Shown here one piece after another: positions 11,240 through 22,381 of a stretch of 64,000 bases of DNA. The notes under the pieces were generated by a model, which saw only the letters and a list, made by a program, of their open reading frames with translations, did not search any database and was not told the origin of the DNA. A program made the translations under genes and the position numbers. Source of the DNA: Pseudomonas fildesensis (GTDB taxonomy: Bacteria > Pseudomonadota > Gammaproteobacteria > Pseudomonadales > Pseudomonadaceae); assembly GCF_001050345.1 (NCBI RefSeq), contig NZ_LFMW01000005.1, forward strand, positions 62,001-126,000, in the 5' to 3' direction. Position 1 is the first letter of the stretch. Every line of letters starts with the position of its first letter.

Positions 11240-11424
11240 GCCGGGTCTCGCACCGAGGTTTGACGGCGGATTATTGACTTGGCCGCCGGCAACCAAACCG
11301 GTGGCGATAAAGAAATAACTGTTCAGATTTTATCCAATTCAGCCTTTATCCAGTCATCGAGAGCGGGTATCATGCCAACCCTTTTTCGAACTCTAATGAT
11401 CCGGCCCCACAACAGGGAAGTCCT

Positions 11425-12438
11425 ATGTCGGCGGTACGCATCGGCCCATACACATTGCAGAACGGCTTGATTCTCGCCCCCATGGCGGGCGTCACTGACC
11501 AGCCCTTTCGTCAGCTATGCAAGCGCTTGGGCGCGGGTCTAGTAGTCTCGGAAATGGTCACCAGCGACATGAGCTTGTGGAACACCCGCAAATCGCGGAT
11601 GCGCATGATCCACGAAGGTGATCCCGAGCCCCGCTCGGTACAGATCGCCGGCGGTGATGCGCAAATGCTGGCGGATGCGGCCCGGGCCAACGTGGAGTTG
11701 GGGGCGCAGATCATTGATATCAACATGGGCTGCCCGGCCAAGAAGGTCTGCAACAAGGCCGCCGGTTCCGCGCTGTTGAAAGATGAGCAGTTGGTTGCCG
11801 AGATCCTGCAGGCCGTTGTTGGCGCAGTGGATGTGCCGGTCACCCTGAAGATTCGTACCGGCTGGGACCGGGACAACAAAAATGGCCTGACGGTGGCGAA
11901 AATCGCCGAACAAGCCGGTATTACAGCGCTGGCGGTGCATGGCCGCACCCGCGCCGACCTTTACACCGGTGAAGCCGAGTACGACACCATTGCCGCGATC
12001 AAGCAGGCAGTGTCGATGCCGGTGTTTGCCAATGGCGATATTGACTCAGCCGAGAAAGCCCGGCGCGTGCTTCACGCTACCGGTGCCGATGGCCTGTTGA
12101 TTGGCCGGGCCGCCCAGGGGCGGCCGTGGATTTTTCGTGAGATCGAGCATTTTCTGCGTACCGGCGAAGTATTGCCGGCACCGGAGTTGATCGAGGTGGA
12201 ACGTATTCTGCTAGAGCATCTGGCTGCCCTGCACATCTTCTATGGAGACGTGATGGGCGTGCGCATTGCTCGCAAGCATGTGGGTTGGTATCTCGCAACC
12301 CTGCCGGGCGCCAGGGAGTTTCGCACCGGGTTCAATCGTTTGGATGAAACGCAAGCACAGGTCACCGCCGTTCGTGAGTTTTTTGCCGAACGAGACAAGA
12401 GCCTGAGAGCAGGGGACGGAGAAGGGGTGGCCGCATGA
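11425..12438 (+). CDS. dusB: tRNA-dihydrouridine synthase B
   Basis: A 337-residue FMN enzyme that reduces uridine to dihydrouridine in the tRNA D-loop. Family motifs are present: [13 protein letters not shown] near the N-terminus, the [18 protein letters not shown] block with the catalytic cysteine, and VHGRTR. The stop codon overlaps the fis start by 4 bases, the conserved dusB-fis operon of enterics and pseudomonads. A ribosome-binding site (AGGGAAG) precedes the ATG. Confidence 0.95.
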   Translation: MSAVRIGPYTLQNGLILAPMAGVTDQPFRQLCKRLGAGLVVSEMVTSDMSLWNTRKSRMRMIHEGDPEPRSVQIAGGDAQMLADAARANVELGAQIIDINMGCPAKKVCNKAAGSALLKDEQLVAEILQAVVGAVDVPVTLKIRTGWDRDNKNGLTVAKIAEQAGITALAVHGRTRADLYTGEAEYDTIAAIKQAVSMPVFANGDIDSAEKARRVLHATGADGLLIGRAAQGRPWIFREIEHFLRTGEVLPAPELIEVERILLEHLAALHIFYGDVMGVRIARKHVGWYLATLPGAREFRTGFNRLDETQAQVTAVREFFAERDKSLRAGDGEGVAA

Positions 12439-12755
12439 CGATGATGACCGAGACTTTAGTGAGTGGAACAACACCCGTGAGCGACAACGTCAATTTGAAA
12501 CAGCACCTCAACACGCCGAGCGAAGAAGGCCAGACCCTTCGCGGGAGTGTCGAGAAGGCGCTGCACAATTATTTCGCCCACCTTGAGGGCGCTTCCGTCA
12601 CGGACGTGTACAACCTGGTGCTCTCCGAAGTCGAGGCGCCCTTGCTCGAAAGCGTGATGAACTACGTCAAGGGCAACCAGACCAAAGCCAGTGAGCTGCT
12701 GGGCCTCAATCGTGGCACCTTGCGCAAAAAGCTCAAGCAATACGATTTGCTGTAA
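12435..12755 (+). CDS. fis: DNA-binding nucleoid protein Fis
   Basis: A 106-residue Fis protein, a small homodimeric DNA-bending regulator of rRNA, tRNA and growth-phase genes. The C-terminal helix-turn-helix is intact ([20 protein letters not shown]), and the preceding helices match the dimer core. It has a longer N-terminus than the 98-residue enteric form, as expected in Pseudomonas. It is translationally coupled to dusB, and a terminator-like hairpin follows. Confidence 0.95.
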   Translation: MTMMTETLVSGTTPVSDNVNLKQHLNTPSEEGQTLRGSVEKALHNYFAHLEGASVTDVYNLVLSEVEAPLLESVMNYVKGNQTKASELLGLNRGTLRKKLKQYDLL

Positions 12756-12772
12756 GCATTCAATCAAACCAG

Positions 12773-12806
12773 AAAGGCGCCCGCGTAAAACCGGTCGCCT
12801 TTTTTG
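12773..12806 (+). terminator. Probable terminator after fis
   Basis: AAAGGCG pairs with CGCCTTT across a loop of about 16 bases, followed by a run of T. It lies between fis and purH and would end the dusB-fis transcript. The long loop makes it weaker than the accC terminator. Confidence 0.6.
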
Positions 12807-12836
12807 CTGACTCCTTTGCTTTTGATGGAAATTGAA

Positions 12837-14444
12837 ATGACCGACCAGACTACCCGCCTGCAGATCCGCCGTGCCTTGATCAGTGTTTCCGACAAGACCG
12901 GGATCCTCGAATTTGCCCGGGAGCTGGAAGCCCTGGGCGTGGAAATCCTCTCCACGGGCGGGACCTTCAAACTGCTGCAGGACAACGGCGTGGCCGCAGT
13001 GGAAGTGGCGGACTACACCGGCTTCGCAGAAATGATGGACGGTCGGGTCAAGACCCTGCACCCGAAAATCCACGGCGGCATCCTCGGCCGTCGCGGTATC
13101 GACGACGCCATCATGACCGAGCACGGCATCAAGCCAATCGACCTGGTGGCCGTTAACCTCTACCCGTTCGAAGCCACCATCAACAAGCCAGGCTGCGACC
13201 TGCCGACCGCTATCGAGAACATCGATATCGGCGGCCCGACCATGGTTCGCTCCGCCGCGAAAAACCACAAAGACGTGGCCATCGTGGTTAACGCAAGCGA
13301 CTACGCCCAAGTGCTCGAAAGCCTGAAAGCCGGTGGCCTGACCTACGCCCAGCGCTTCGACCTGATGCTCAAGGCGTTCGAACACACTGCTGCCTACGAC
13401 GGCATGATCGCCAACTACATGGGCACCGTGAACCAGGCGGCTGCAACCCTCAGCACAGAAGACCGCAGCCAGTTCCCGCGCACCTTCAACAGCCAGTTCA
13501 TCAAGGCCCAGGAAATGCGCTACGGCGAGAACCCGCACCAGAGCGCGGCGTTCTACGTGGAAGCCAAGCCTGCCGAAGTGGGCATCGCCACTGCGACCCA
13601 ACTGCAAGGCAAAGAACTCTCCTACAACAACGTGGCCGACACTGACGCCGCGCTGGAATGCGTGAAGAGCTTCGTCAAGCCGGCCTGCGTGATCGTCAAG
13701 CACGCCAACCCGTGCGGCGTGGCCGTGAGCCCGGACGCTGAAGGCGGTATCCGCCAGGCGTACGAACTGGCCTACGCCACCGACACCGAGTCGGCGTTCG
13801 GCGGCATCATCGCGTTCAACCGCGAACTGGACGCTGAAACCGCAAAAGCCATCGTCGAGCGTCAGTTCGTCGAAGTGATCATCGCCCCTTCCGTCAGCGA
13901 AGAAGCCCGCGCCATCGTCGCCGCCAAAGCCAACGTACGCCTGCTGGCCTGCGGCGAGTGGTCGGCTGAGCGCGCTGCTGCCTGGGACTACAAGCGCGTC
14001 AACGGCGGCTTGCTGGTACAGAGCCGCGACATCGGCATGATCGGCAGCGAAGACCTTACAGTCGTGACCAAGCGCGCCCCGACAGAACAGGAAATCAACG
14101 ACCTGATCTTCGCCTGGAAAGTCGCCAAGTACGTTAAATCCAACGCCATCGTCTACGCCAAGAACCGCCAGACCATCGGCGTCGGCGCCGGCCAGATGAG
14201 CCGCGTGAACTCGGCGCGTATTGCTGCCATCAAGGCTGAACATGCTGGCTTGCAGGTGCAGGGTTCGGTCATGGCATCGGACGCATTCTTCCCGTTCCGT
14301 GATGGCCTGGACAATGCGGCCAAGGCCGGTGTAACTGCCGTGATCCAGCCAGGTGGTTCGATGCGCGATGCTGAAGTAATTGCCGCCGCTGATGAAGCCG
14401 GCATCGCGATGGTCTTCACCGGCATGCGTCACTTCCGTCACTGA
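12837..14444 (+). CDS. purH: Bifunctional AICAR transformylase/IMP cyclohydrolase
   Basis: A 535-residue enzyme for the last two steps of purine synthesis: formylation of AICAR and ring closure to IMP. The N-terminal cyclohydrolase domain ([13 protein letters not shown], then LSTGGT) and the C-terminal transformylase domain (with KHANPCGVA and FNRELD) are complete. Length is normal. I chose the ATG at 12837; in-frame starts at 12804 and 12828 would add an unconserved leader. purD follows after a REPIN-filled gap of 227 bases. Confidence 0.96.
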   Translation: MTDQTTRLQIRRALISVSDKTGILEFARELEALGVEILSTGGTFKLLQDNGVAAVEVADYTGFAEMMDGRVKTLHPKIHGGILGRRGIDDAIMTEHGIKPIDLVAVNLYPFEATINKPGCDLPTAIENIDIGGPTMVRSAAKNHKDVAIVVNASDYAQVLESLKAGGLTYAQRFDLMLKAFEHTAAYDGMIANYMGTVNQAAATLSTEDRSQFPRTFNSQFIKAQEMRYGENPHQSAAFYVEAKPAEVGIATATQLQGKELSYNNVADTDAALECVKSFVKPACVIVKHANPCGVAVSPDAEGGIRQAYELAYATDTESAFGGIIAFNRELDAETAKAIVERQFVEVIIAPSVSEEARAIVAAKANVRLLACGEWSAERAAAWDYKRVNGGLLVQSRDIGMIGSEDLTVVTKRAPTEQEINDLIFAWKVAKYVKSNAIVYAKNRQTIGVGAGQMSRVNSARIAAIKAEHAGLQVQGSVMASDAFFPFRDGLDNAAKAGVTAVIQPGGSMRDAEVIAAADEAGIAMVFTGMRHFRH

Positions 14445-14478
14445 TCCAACTCGATTGAAATGTGGCAGCGGGCTTTTT

Positions 14479-14610
14479 GTGGCGAGCGGGCTTGCCCCGC
14501 GTTGGGCTGCGCAGCAGCCCCAATCAAGAAGGATGCGGTACGCCAGGCAATCCGCAGTGTTTGGTTTTGGGGCCGCTTCGCAGCCAACGCGGGGCAAGCC
14601 CGCTCGCCAC
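14479..14610. repeat. REPIN, GTGGCGAGCGGG type
   Basis: Two inverted REP units. The left arm GTGGCGAGCGGGCTTGCCCC is matched by its reverse complement ending at 14610, with a second inner palindrome around GGGGC. A half unit (GTGGCAGCGGGC) precedes it at about 14462. It separates purH from purD. Confidence 0.9.
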
Positions 14611-14671
14611 ATGGGTTCGGCTCTACATTTAAAGCGCTTCTGCAGCGCCTACAGAATTTGAGGTTTTTGAA

Positions 14672-15964
14672 ATGAATGTTTTGATCATTGGCAGCGGTGG
14701 CCGTGAACACGCCCTGGCCTGGAAAGTTGCCCAGGACTCGCGCGTCCAGAAAGTCTTCGTGGCGCCCGGCAACGCCGGTACCGCGATTGAAGCCAAGTGC
14801 GAAAACGTCGCCATCGACGTCTTGGCCCTTGAGCAGCTCGCCGACTTCGCCGAGAAAAACGTATCCCTGACCATCGTTGGTCCGGAAGTGCCGTTGGTTG
14901 CCGGCGTCGTGGACCTGTTCCGCAGCCGTGGCCTGGATTGCTTCGGCCCGACTGCCGGCGCCGCCCAGCTGGAAGGCTCCAAGGCGTTCACCAAGGATTT
15001 CCTGGCACGCCACAAGATCCCGACTGCCGACTACCAGAACTTTACCGAGATTGAGCCGGCCCTGGCTTACCTGCGTGAAAAAGGTGCGCCGATCGTGATC
15101 AAGGCCGACGGCCTGGCTGCCGGTAAAGGCGTGATAGTCGCCATGACCCTGCAGGAAGCCGAAGACGCCGTGCGCGACATGCTCGCCGGCAATGCCTTTG
15201 GTGAAGCCGGTTCGCGCGTTGTTATCGAGGAATTCCTCGATGGCGAAGAAGCCAGCTTTATCGTGATGGTCGATGGCAAGAACGTCTTGCCGATGGCTAC
15301 AAGCCAGGACCACAAACGCGTCGGCGACGGCGACAGCGGCCCGAACACCGGCGGCATGGGTGCCTACTCCCCTGCCCCAGTGGTCACCAGCGAAGTGCAC
15401 AAGCGCGTGATGGACCTGGTGATCTGGCCGACTGTGCGTGGCATGGCCGACGAAGGCAACGTCTACACAGGCTTCCTGTACGCAGGCCTGATGATCGACA
15501 AGGCCGGCAACCCGAAAGTCATCGAGTTCAACTGCCGCTTCGGCGACCCGGAAACCCAACCGGTGATGCTGCGTCTGCAATCGAGCCTGGTGCTGCTGGT
15601 AGAAGCTGCACTGGCCCAGGCCCTGGACAAGGTTGAAGCGCAATGGGACCCACGTCCAAGCGTTGGCATTGTGCTGGCCGCCGGTGGTTACCCTGCCGAC
15701 TACGCCAAGGGCGATGTGATTGAAGGCCTGGATGCGGCGGCTACGCTGGAAGGCAAGGTGTTCCATGCGGGCACCGCGCTCAAGGATGGCAAGGTCGTGA
15801 CCGCAGGTGGCCGTGTGTTATGCGCCACCGCGATGGGTGCCAGTGTCGACGCCGCGCAACAACAGGCGTACAAGCTGGCAGCGAAAATCGATTGGAAAGG
15901 CTGCTTCTACCGCACAGACATCGGCTATCGCGCCATTGCCCGTGAACGTGGCGAGGATCAGTAA
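14672..15964 (+). CDS. purD: Phosphoribosylamine-glycine ligase
   Basis: A 430-residue ATP-grasp ligase (GAR synthetase) that joins glycine to phosphoribosylamine in purine synthesis. The N-terminal [11 protein letters not shown] motif, the ATP-grasp part ([12 protein letters not shown]) and the family block [14 protein letters not shown] are intact. Length is standard. It follows purH, and retS begins 113 bases downstream. A GC-rich palindrome near 15999 (AAGGGCCCTGGGCCCTT) has no T tract, so it is only a possible transcript end. Confidence 0.96.
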   Translation: MNVLIIGSGGREHALAWKVAQDSRVQKVFVAPGNAGTAIEAKCENVAIDVLALEQLADFAEKNVSLTIVGPEVPLVAGVVDLFRSRGLDCFGPTAGAAQLEGSKAFTKDFLARHKIPTADYQNFTEIEPALAYLREKGAPIVIKADGLAAGKGVIVAMTLQEAEDAVRDMLAGNAFGEAGSRVVIEEFLDGEEASFIVMVDGKNVLPMATSQDHKRVGDGDSGPNTGGMGAYSPAPVVTSEVHKRVMDLVIWPTVRGMADEGNVYTGFLYAGLMIDKAGNPKVIEFNCRFGDPETQPVMLRLQSSLVLLVEAALAQALDKVEAQWDPRPSVGIVLAAGGYPADYAKGDVIEGLDAAATLEGKVFHAGTALKDGKVVTAGGRVLCATAMGASVDAAQQQAYKLAAKIDWKGCFYRTDIGYRAIARERGEDQ

Positions 15965-16077
15965 GTCGCCACGTCAGTAGCTATCCGTTCGGTCAGGTAA
16001 GGGCCCTGGGCCCTTGCCGTACTCATGCCACCCCGCGCATAGTTAACTCGTGCATCAACCTACGAAGGGATTTCGCC

Positions 16078-18849
16078 GTGCGCTGGCTCAGGATCGCCAT
16101 AGGTTTTACTGTCAGTCTGCTGACACTGCTTTGCCTGTTCCCGGCCCAGGCCGCTGCGCAAGGCAGTGGTTGGGCAGTATTGCTTGATGAACAAGCGGAC
16201 CTGCAACTGAGCGACATCCGCTCCTCGCGCTACACCAATCAATTCAGCCCCATCGAACTGGACCGGATTACCGCCGCCGAGCCGGACGGTGCGTTGTGGG
16301 TACGTTTCAAGCTGCAACCCGGCAAGCACGAACAAGTGCTGCGGGTATTCGCCCCGGACCTGTCCCACCTGAGCCTGTATGTGCTGGACGGCGACACCCT
16401 GGTCGAGCAACAAAGCACCGGCACCCGCCAACCCCAGGCTGAACGCCCGCTGCCGAGCAGCGACTTCATGCTGCCGATGCCCCAGAGCCAGAAGCCCCTT
16501 GAGGTGTACCTGCGCCTGGTCTCCGAACACGAACTGCGCCCCTATATCACTCTGGAGCCGGCCGTACTGGCCGCCGCCGACCAGAACCAGACGCTGATCT
16601 ACGGCCTGCTGTTCGGCTGCCTGTTGATGCTGATCCTGCACAACCTCACCCGCTTCGCCTACCACCGTTCGCGCAGCAGCCTGTGGTTGGCGGCCTGCGA
16701 ACTGCTGTTGATGCTCAGCCTGGCACTGCTGCTCAATCTGGTGGGGCCATGGTTGCCGAACTGGCACGCGATCCAGACCCCGGGCGCCTACCTCGCCCTG
16801 TTGCTGACCGCGCCGTGTGGGTTGATGTTTGCCTATCGCTTCTTCATGCCGCTGGGCCCGCACCCGCTGAACAAGCTGCTGATGGCCGACATCCTGCTCA
16901 TCGTGCTGTGCGGCTTATTGCTGTTGTTCGTCAACACTCTGCCGCTGAACATCATCACCTACGCCCTGGTGGCGCTGGCCGGCCTGAGCATGCTGTTTGT
17001 CTCGGCCTATCACTGGCAAAAAGGCTACCGGCCGGCTCGCCTGTTTGTGGTGGCGATGGTGGTGTTCAACCTCGGCACGCTGATCATCCTCCCCGCCCTG
17101 CTTGGCCTGACGCTGCTGGCGCCGCAAGGTTTGATCATCACCCTGCTCGGTTTTATCTGCCTCAGCGGCCTGCTGATGAGCCTGGCCCTGGGCGAACGTC
17201 AGCGCGCGATTGTCGAAAAACGCTTCAGCCTCAGCCGCGACCTCGCCGCCAGCAATGCCGAAATCGCCGCCAAGGCCGAGTTCCTGGCGAAGATCAGCCA
17301 CGAAATCCGCACCCCCATGAACGGCGTACTGGGCATGACCGAGCTGCTGCTGGGGACGCCCCTGTCGGTGAAGCAGCGCGACTATGTGCAGACCATCCAC
17401 AGCGCCGGCAACGAACTGCTCACGCTGATCAACGAGATCCTCGACATCTCCAAGCTCGAGTCCGGGCAGATCGAACTGGACGACGTGCAGTTCGATCTCA
17501 ACGCACTGATCGAAGACTGCCTGAGTATCTTCCGCGCCAAGGCCGAGCAGCAGAACGTCGAGCTGATCAGCTTTATCCAGCCCCAGGTGCCCCGCGTGAT
17601 CAGCGGCGACCCGACGCGCCTGCGCCAGGCGATACTGAGCCTGCTGGAAAACGCCCTGCAGAAAACCGATGAAGGTGAAGTGCTGATCGTCGTTGCCCTC
17701 GACGAGCGCAGCAGCAAGCCGCGCCTGCGCATTGCCGTGCAGGACAGCGGCCTGCCGATGGAAGCCGCCGAGCGTGACGCGTTGTTGCACAGCGAATTGC
17801 ACAGCAAGAACTTCCTGTCGGCGACGCGCTTGAGCGGCCACCTGGGCCTGGTGATCGCACGCCAATTGATCCTGTTGATGAACGGCGAGTTCGGCATCAA
17901 GAGCGGCGCCCAACAGGGCAGCACCCTGTGGCTGACCCTGCCGCTGGACCCGGAACGCCTCGAACACCCGACCTCCGACCTCGACGGCCCGCTCAAAAAC
18001 GCGCGGGTGTTGGTGGTGGACGACAACGACACCTGCCGCAAAGTGCTGATGCAGCAGTGCACGGCCTGGGGCCTCAACGTCAGCGCCGTACCTTCGGGCA
18101 AGGAAGCGCTGGCGCTGCTGCGCACCAAGGCGCACTTGCGCGATTATTTCGACGTGGTGCTGCTGGACCAGAACATGCCCGGCATGACCGGCATGCAACT
18201 GGCGGCGAAGATCAAGGAAGACCCGAGCCTGAACCACGATATTTTGCTGATCATGCTCACCGGTATCAGCAACGCGCCGAGCAAGATCATCGCGCGAAAT
18301 TGCGGGATCAAACGTATCCTCGCCAAACCCGTGGCCGGCTACACCCTCAAGACCACCCTGGCCGACGAGCTGACCCAGCGCAACAAGGGCGGCGCTCAGC
18401 CGCGTGCCATCCTCAGCCCACCGGCGGCAGTGACCGTGCCCGCAGACTTCCGCATCCTGGTGGCCGAAGACAACAGCATCTCGACCAAAGTGATTCGCGG
18501 CATGCTCGGCAAGCTCAACCTCAACCCGGACACCGCCAGCAACGGCGAAGAAGCCCTGGAAGCGATGAAAGCCCAGCGCTACGACCTGGTGCTGATGGAC
18601 TGTGAAATGCCAATCCTCGATGGCTTCTCCGCCACCCAGCAATTGCGCGCGTGGGAAGTCAGCCACCAACGCATTCGCACGCCAGTGGTGGCGCTGACGG
18701 CACACATTCTCTCGGAACATAAAGAACGCGCACGCCAGGCCGGAATGGATGGGCACATGGCCAAGCCGGTGGAGCTGTCGCAGTTGCGCGAGCTGGTGGA
18801 ATTCTGGGTGGCCCAGCGTCAGCAACGCCCGGAACACGCCCCGTCCTGA
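16078..18849 (+). CDS. retS: Hybrid sensor kinase RetS
   Basis: A 923-residue unorthodox hybrid kinase. A signal peptide (about 1-27) leads to a periplasmic 7TMR-DISMED2 domain (about 40-165), seven membrane helices (about 170-380), a HisKA/HATPase core with His408 in [10 protein letters not shown], and two receivers with phospho-acceptor candidates Asp697 (LLDQNMPG) and Asp841 (LMDCEMP). This architecture and the place after purD match RetS (PA4856). RetS blocks GacS and thereby lowers the RsmY/RsmZ RNAs, shifting cells from biofilm to motility/virulence programmes. The start is a GTG with GAAGGGA upstream. Confidence 0.93.
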   Translation: MRWLRIAIGFTVSLLTLLCLFPAQAAAQGSGWAVLLDEQADLQLSDIRSSRYTNQFSPIELDRITAAEPDGALWVRFKLQPGKHEQVLRVFAPDLSHLSLYVLDGDTLVEQQSTGTRQPQAERPLPSSDFMLPMPQSQKPLEVYLRLVSEHELRPYITLEPAVLAAADQNQTLIYGLLFGCLLMLILHNLTRFAYHRSRSSLWLAACELLLMLSLALLLNLVGPWLPNWHAIQTPGAYLALLLTAPCGLMFAYRFFMPLGPHPLNKLLMADILLIVLCGLLLLFVNTLPLNIITYALVALAGLSMLFVSAYHWQKGYRPARLFVVAMVVFNLGTLIILPALLGLTLLAPQGLIITLLGFICLSGLLMSLALGERQRAIVEKRFSLSRDLAASNAEIAAKAEFLAKISHEIRTPMNGVLGMTELLLGTPLSVKQRDYVQTIHSAGNELLTLINEILDISKLESGQIELDDVQFDLNALIEDCLSIFRAKAEQQNVELISFIQPQVPRVISGDPTRLRQAILSLLENALQKTDEGEVLIVVALDERSSKPRLRIAVQDSGLPMEAAERDALLHSELHSKNFLSATRLSGHLGLVIARQLILLMNGEFGIKSGAQQGSTLWLTLPLDPERLEHPTSDLDGPLKNARVLVVDDNDTCRKVLMQQCTAWGLNVSAVPSGKEALALLRTKAHLRDYFDVVLLDQNMPGMTGMQLAAKIKEDPSLNHDILLIMLTGISNAPSKIIARNCGIKRILAKPVAGYTLKTTLADELTQRNKGGAQPRAILSPPAAVTVPADFRILVAEDNSISTKVIRGMLGKLNLNPDTASNGEEALEAMKAQRYDLVLMDCEMPILDGFSATQQLRAWEVSHQRIRTPVVALTAHILSEHKERARQAGMDGHMAKPVELSQLRELVEFWVAQRQQRPEHAPS

Positions 18850-18878
18850 AACACGCTCCTGTGACGAACACACCTACT

Positions 18879-18943
18879 GTAGCGAGCGGGCTTATTGTGG
18901 CGAGCGGGCTTGCCCCGCGTTGGGCTGCGAAGCAGCCCCAAAA
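18879..18943. repeat. Degenerate and single REP units
   Basis: A decayed unit (AGCGAGCGGGCTTATT) followed by one full REP of the GTGGCGAGCGGG type with its inner palindrome. There is no inverted partner, so this is a REP singlet downstream of retS. Confidence 0.7.
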
Positions 18944-18972
18944 ACACTCACCGCATCCTTTATGGAAAAACT

Positions 18973-19083
18973 GATCGTTCCCACGCTCCGCGTGGGAACG
19001 CCGCCCCGGACGCTCTGCGTCCCCTCCGGAAAGTGACGCGGAGCGTCACGGGATGCATTCCCACGCGGAGCGTGGGAACGATC
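18973..19083. repeat. REPIN, family B (GATCGTTCCCACGC type)
   Basis: A second repeat family: GATCGTTCCCACGCTCCGCG at the left is matched by its reverse complement ending at 19083. An inner inverted pair built on GACGCTCTGCGTC and GTGACGCGGAGCGTCAC lies between. It sits just upstream of the MarC-family gene. Confidence 0.9.
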
Positions 19084-19133
19084 ATCTGAGACTGTTAGAC
19101 TCACCCCCATCTCCCCACAACGAGCCACCCCCC

Positions 19134-19730
19134 ATGCTCCACGTGTTGTTCAGCGTTTACCTGAAGATGCTGGTGCTCTACAGCCCATTCTTCGTGCTGT
19201 CCTGCTTTATCAGCCTGACCCGTGGCTATTCCAGCAAGGAACGCCGGCGCCTGGCCTGGAAAGTGGCGCTGGCGACACTGGTGTCGAGCGTGTTGCTCTA
19301 CCTGTTCGGCCGGGTGATTTTCAGTGTGTTCGGCATCACCGTGGACGCGTTCCGCATCGGCGCCGGCAGCGTGCTGTTTATCTCCGCGCTGGGCATGGCT
19401 CAGGGCAAGTCGGCCGTGCAGACCGACAACGTGCAGCAGGACGTGACCATCGTGCCGCTGACCATCCCGCTCACGGTCGGCCCCGGCACCATCGGTGCGC
19501 TACTGGTGATGGGGGTCAGCCAACCGCATTGGGATGACAAGATCACCGCCATCCTCAGCATCGCCCTGGCCAGCCTCACGGTCGGCGTGGTGCTGTACCT
19601 GTCCAACCGCATCGAACGCATTCTCGGCGACCAGGGCTTGCAAATTGTCAGCCGGCTGATGGGCTTGTTCGTGTGCGCACTCGCCGCACAAATCATCTTT
19701 ACCGGGGTACGCGGTTACCTGGTGCCTTAA
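19134..19730 (+). CDS. MarC family integral membrane protein
   Basis: A 198-residue protein of the MarC (UPF0056) family with six predicted membrane helices; the helix carrying PLTIPLTVGPGTIGALLV is the family hallmark. The transport role is unproven, although databases call it an NAAT-type transporter. I start at the ATG at 19134; the longer in-frame extension to 19053 runs into the REPIN. Its TAA stop interlocks with the stop codon of the convergent gene on the other strand. Confidence 0.85.
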   Translation: MLHVLFSVYLKMLVLYSPFFVLSCFISLTRGYSSKERRRLAWKVALATLVSSVLLYLFGRVIFSVFGITVDAFRIGAGSVLFISALGMAQGKSAVQTDNVQQDVTIVPLTIPLTVGPGTIGALLVMGVSQPHWDDKITAILSIALASLTVGVVLYLSNRIERILGDQGLQIVSRLMGLFVCALAAQIIFTGVRGYLVP

Positions 19731-20506
19731 ATCCGGTATTTGGCGATCGCCAGTTGCACCTTGTCGCCCGCGCTCTCGCGCATCAGCTGGATAGTCTTTT
19801 CGTTGACCACCGAGGTGTTCAGCACCAGGCAGGTTTGCCCGCTGAAAGCCTCGAACGAGGAACTGTCCCACTCCAGAAACGGCAGGCCCACCTGCTTGCT
19901 CACGCCATGGGTGCTGTAAGTCACCAGCACCATCATCACTTCGCCGTCGGTTTCGGCGCAGGACGCCAGGCCGAAGTCACCGCCCTGGTGCACGGTGCTC
20001 GTGCGCTTGAACAGCTCAAACGACGCAGGTTGCTGCTTCATCGCCTCCAGCGCATCGGCCGCCAGCTTCGGCAGCACCGTCAGCAACGGCCCCGCCAGTG
20101 CGCTCGAGGCCAGCATCGCGGTGATCAGGTTCAGCACCGCCAACTGCACCGTCAGGCCCTTGCCCGAGCTTGAAACACGTTCAAAACTGCTGCGCACCGG
20201 CAGCCAGCCCAAACTGATCATCACCTTGATAAATTCGTCGTACCAATTTTCGGTACCTCGATGAATCTTCAACACATCGCTGACGTAGCTGCTGGCCAGC
20301 AAGTAGCTTTTGCGGATGTACTCCCGGTTCAAGCCGGACAGGCCCTCGGCAAACGAAATCACGCTGTTGTTCACCACGGCCGCGTTGCTGTCGTCCTCCC
20401 TGTCGCCGGACACGGATGGCCGCGCGCCCGGTGCCCCCGGCAACTTGTAGGCGGCAATCAACTTGCGCCTTTTCAGGCTGTTGATCCTTCTGTGATGTCG
20501 CTCCAT
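19727..20506 (-). CDS. Unrecognised protein with one hydrophobic segment
   Basis: A 259-residue protein I do not recognise. It has a very basic N-terminus (MERHHRRINSLKRRK) and a mixed polar region. A hydrophobic/amphipathic stretch follows at about 125-150 (LNLITAMLASSALAGPLLTV), then a C-terminal part that looks rich in beta strands. The ATG at 20506 follows a good GGAG ribosome-binding site; the in-frame extension to 20608 has no such site. It is convergent with the MarC gene and 237 bases from the end of cobJ. No signal peptide is evident. Function cannot be assigned. Confidence 0.75.
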   Translation of the reverse strand: MERHHRRINSLKRRKLIAAYKLPGAPGARPSVSGDREDDSNAAVVNNSVISFAEGLSGLNREYIRKSYLLASSYVSDVLKIHRGTENWYDEFIKVMISLGWLPVRSSFERVSSSGKGLTVQLAVLNLITAMLASSALAGPLLTVLPKLAADALEAMKQQPASFELFKRTSTVHQGGDFGLASCAETDGEVMMVLVTYSTHGVSKQVGLPFLEWDSSSFEAFSGQTCLVLNTSVVNEKTIQLMRESAGDKVQLAIAKYRI

Positions 20507-20743
20507 TTTCAGTTCTCCACAAGCACCCCACATGGGGCGTGTGTTCACACTAGTCCAGCCGCTGGCGGGCTTTCCAGACGACAAACATCGCTTGCAGCCA
20601 CACGCCACAAAGCGCCGCCCCGCAATTGTTGGGCGTGCTGCCAGGCCTTCCGGTTTTCATCGATAAAAAAAGAAAAAGCCCCGGATAACGGCAGGTAATG
20701 ACCCAGCGTTACTCGGAGCTTTCCGGCAGCCGCGAAGCTGTTT

Positions 20744-22381
20744 TCAGGAGGCGGGTTTGGCCCCATACCAACGCGGTGTGTACACCCATGTACCGCCATC
20801 GGCACGCGGGAATGTGCAGGTGGTGGACGAGCCGATCAGCACCATGGTGCGCATGTCGACCTGCTCAGGCGTCAACTGCCCCAACGTGGTCACGCGCAAC
20901 GTCTGGCCTGGGCGACCGATATCGCGGCCCAGCACCACCGGTGTTTCAGCCGTGCGGTGCTGCGCGACGATCTCCAGCGCGCGCCCGAGTTGCCACGGCC
21001 GCGAACGTGAGATCGGGTTGTAGAACGCCAGGGCGAGGTCAGCCTGGGACGCGAGGTCCAGGCGCTTTTCGATGATCGACCAGGGTTTGAGGTTGTCCGA
21101 CAGTGACATCACGCAGAAGTCATGCCCCAACGGCGCGCCCGCCTGGGCGGCGGTGGCCAGTGAGGCGGAAACGCCCGGCAGGATTTCCAGGTCGACCTGA
21201 TGCCAGGCCGGGTCGTCGGACTCATGCAAGGCCTCGATCACCGCCGCAGCCATGGCGAAGACGCCGGGATCGCCGGAAGACACCACCACCACCGAGCGCC
21301 CTTGCGCGGCCAGCTCGAAGGCGTGGCGGGCGCGCTGCATTTCTTCGCGGTTGTCGGTGCAATGTTGCACTTGGTCATCGCGGAACGGCCCGGCCATGCG
21401 CACATAGGTTTCATACCCCAGCACATCGGTACAGCGCGCCAGTTCGGCCTTCACCGCCGGCACCATCAGTTCGGCAGCGCCAGGGCCGAGGCCGATCACC
21501 GCGAGGCGGCCACGCGGGCGCCCCAGCTGCGACAAATCCAACGGTTGCTCGGCGACGCTGATCGCGATGTCCGCGTCCTGTTTCACGCGGGAAAAACGCA
21601 GCGGCACACCCAATGCCAACGCAGCCTCGTGCAATGAGGCAGCAGCCATGTGTGTGTCGCTGGCCAACAGACAGGCGAGGGATTGCAGCGCAATGCCCGC
21701 GTCGTGCAACGCCGTGCGCACGCGCTCAGCCAATTGCGCGCCGGGCTTGCACGTAACGCACACGTTCAGCGGATAAATCAGCAATTCGTTTGCGGCCGGC
21801 ACGCGCTCGGCACTGCCCACATGGATCGCCAAACGCGCGTGCTGATCCTGCGGCAGATTGGCCTGGTCCAGCCACGGCGCGACGCCTTCGATACGCACGC
21901 TTTCACCGGCCAGCAGGTCGGAAACAAAGCGCTTGCCCAACTCCAGGTCGGCCAGTTGATAACCCGCCGGCGGGTTAAGCAGGCAGGTGCCGAAACGCAG
22001 CTCGCCACTGGTGGTGATCGCAGCGGCCACGTCCAGGGCGGCAGCAATCTCCCGTGCCATGACGTTCACGCCACCCAGCCCGCCGAGCAACGGCACGACC
22101 GCACTGCCGTCTTCGGCCACAGCCAACACGGCGGGCTCTTCACCTTTCTCCAGCAGCAGCGGCGCCAGGGTGCGAATCACGATGCCGGCGGCGCACAGCG
22201 CAATCAGCGGCGTACCTTGTTGATAGAGCTGGCGCAGGGTCGCGCCGAATTCGCTGTAGGCCTGGTCTGCGCCCTCAACCCGCCCGGCCAGCCCGTGAAT
22301 CACCGCACCGGGGTAAACCTGCTGGATTCTGCGCGCAGTCGCCAGGCTGCCCTGGCCGAGAATGACAATCGCCGGGCGCAT
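20744..22381 (-). CDS. cobJ: CbiG-like/CobJ fusion, precorrin-3B C17-methyltransferase
   Basis: A 545-residue fusion. The first 300 residues look like CbiG (N-terminal plus CobE/CbiG C-terminal parts; PLLGGLGGVN and ASDTHMAAASL segments). The rest is a corrin methyltransferase that adds a methyl at C17 with ring contraction (VIGLGPGA, YETYVRMAG, SSGDPGVFAMAAAV, FYNPISRSRPWQ). The start ATG at 22381 overlaps the cobI stop by one base; another ATG 12 bases upstream is possible. It is last of the leftward cobG-H-I-J operon for aerobic cobalamin synthesis. Confidence 0.92.
   Translation of the reverse strand: MRPAIVILGQGSLATARRIQQVYPGAVIHGLAGRVEGADQAYSEFGATLRQLYQQGTPLIALCAAGIVIRTLAPLLLEKGEEPAVLAVAEDGSAVVPLLGGLGGVNVMAREIAAALDVAAAITTSGELRFGTCLLNPPAGYQLADLELGKRFVSDLLAGESVRIEGVAPWLDQANLPQDQHARLAIHVGSAERVPAANELLIYPLNVCVTCKPGAQLAERVRTALHDAGIALQSLACLLASDTHMAAASLHEAALALGVPLRFSRVKQDADIAISVAEQPLDLSQLGRPRGRLAVIGLGPGAAELMVPAVKAELARCTDVLGYETYVRMAGPFRDDQVQHCTDNREEMQRARHAFELAAQGRSVVVVSSGDPGVFAMAAAVIEALHESDDPAWHQVDLEILPGVSASLATAAQAGAPLGHDFCVMSLSDNLKPWSIIEKRLDLASQADLALAFYNPISRSRPWQLGRALEIVAQHRTAETPVVLGRDIGRPGQTLRVTTLGQLTPEQVDMRTMVLIGSSTTCTFPRADGGTWVYTPRWYGAKPAS

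Noticed and set aside
12456..14612. A 718-codon open frame on the minus strand
   Set aside because: It is the antisense shadow of purH and fis; GC-rich third positions keep antisense frames open. The protein has no family features and purH is unmistakable.
16915..18873. A 652-codon minus-strand frame opposite retS
   Set aside because: Antisense shadow of a well-identified kinase; His/Gln-rich low-complexity translation.
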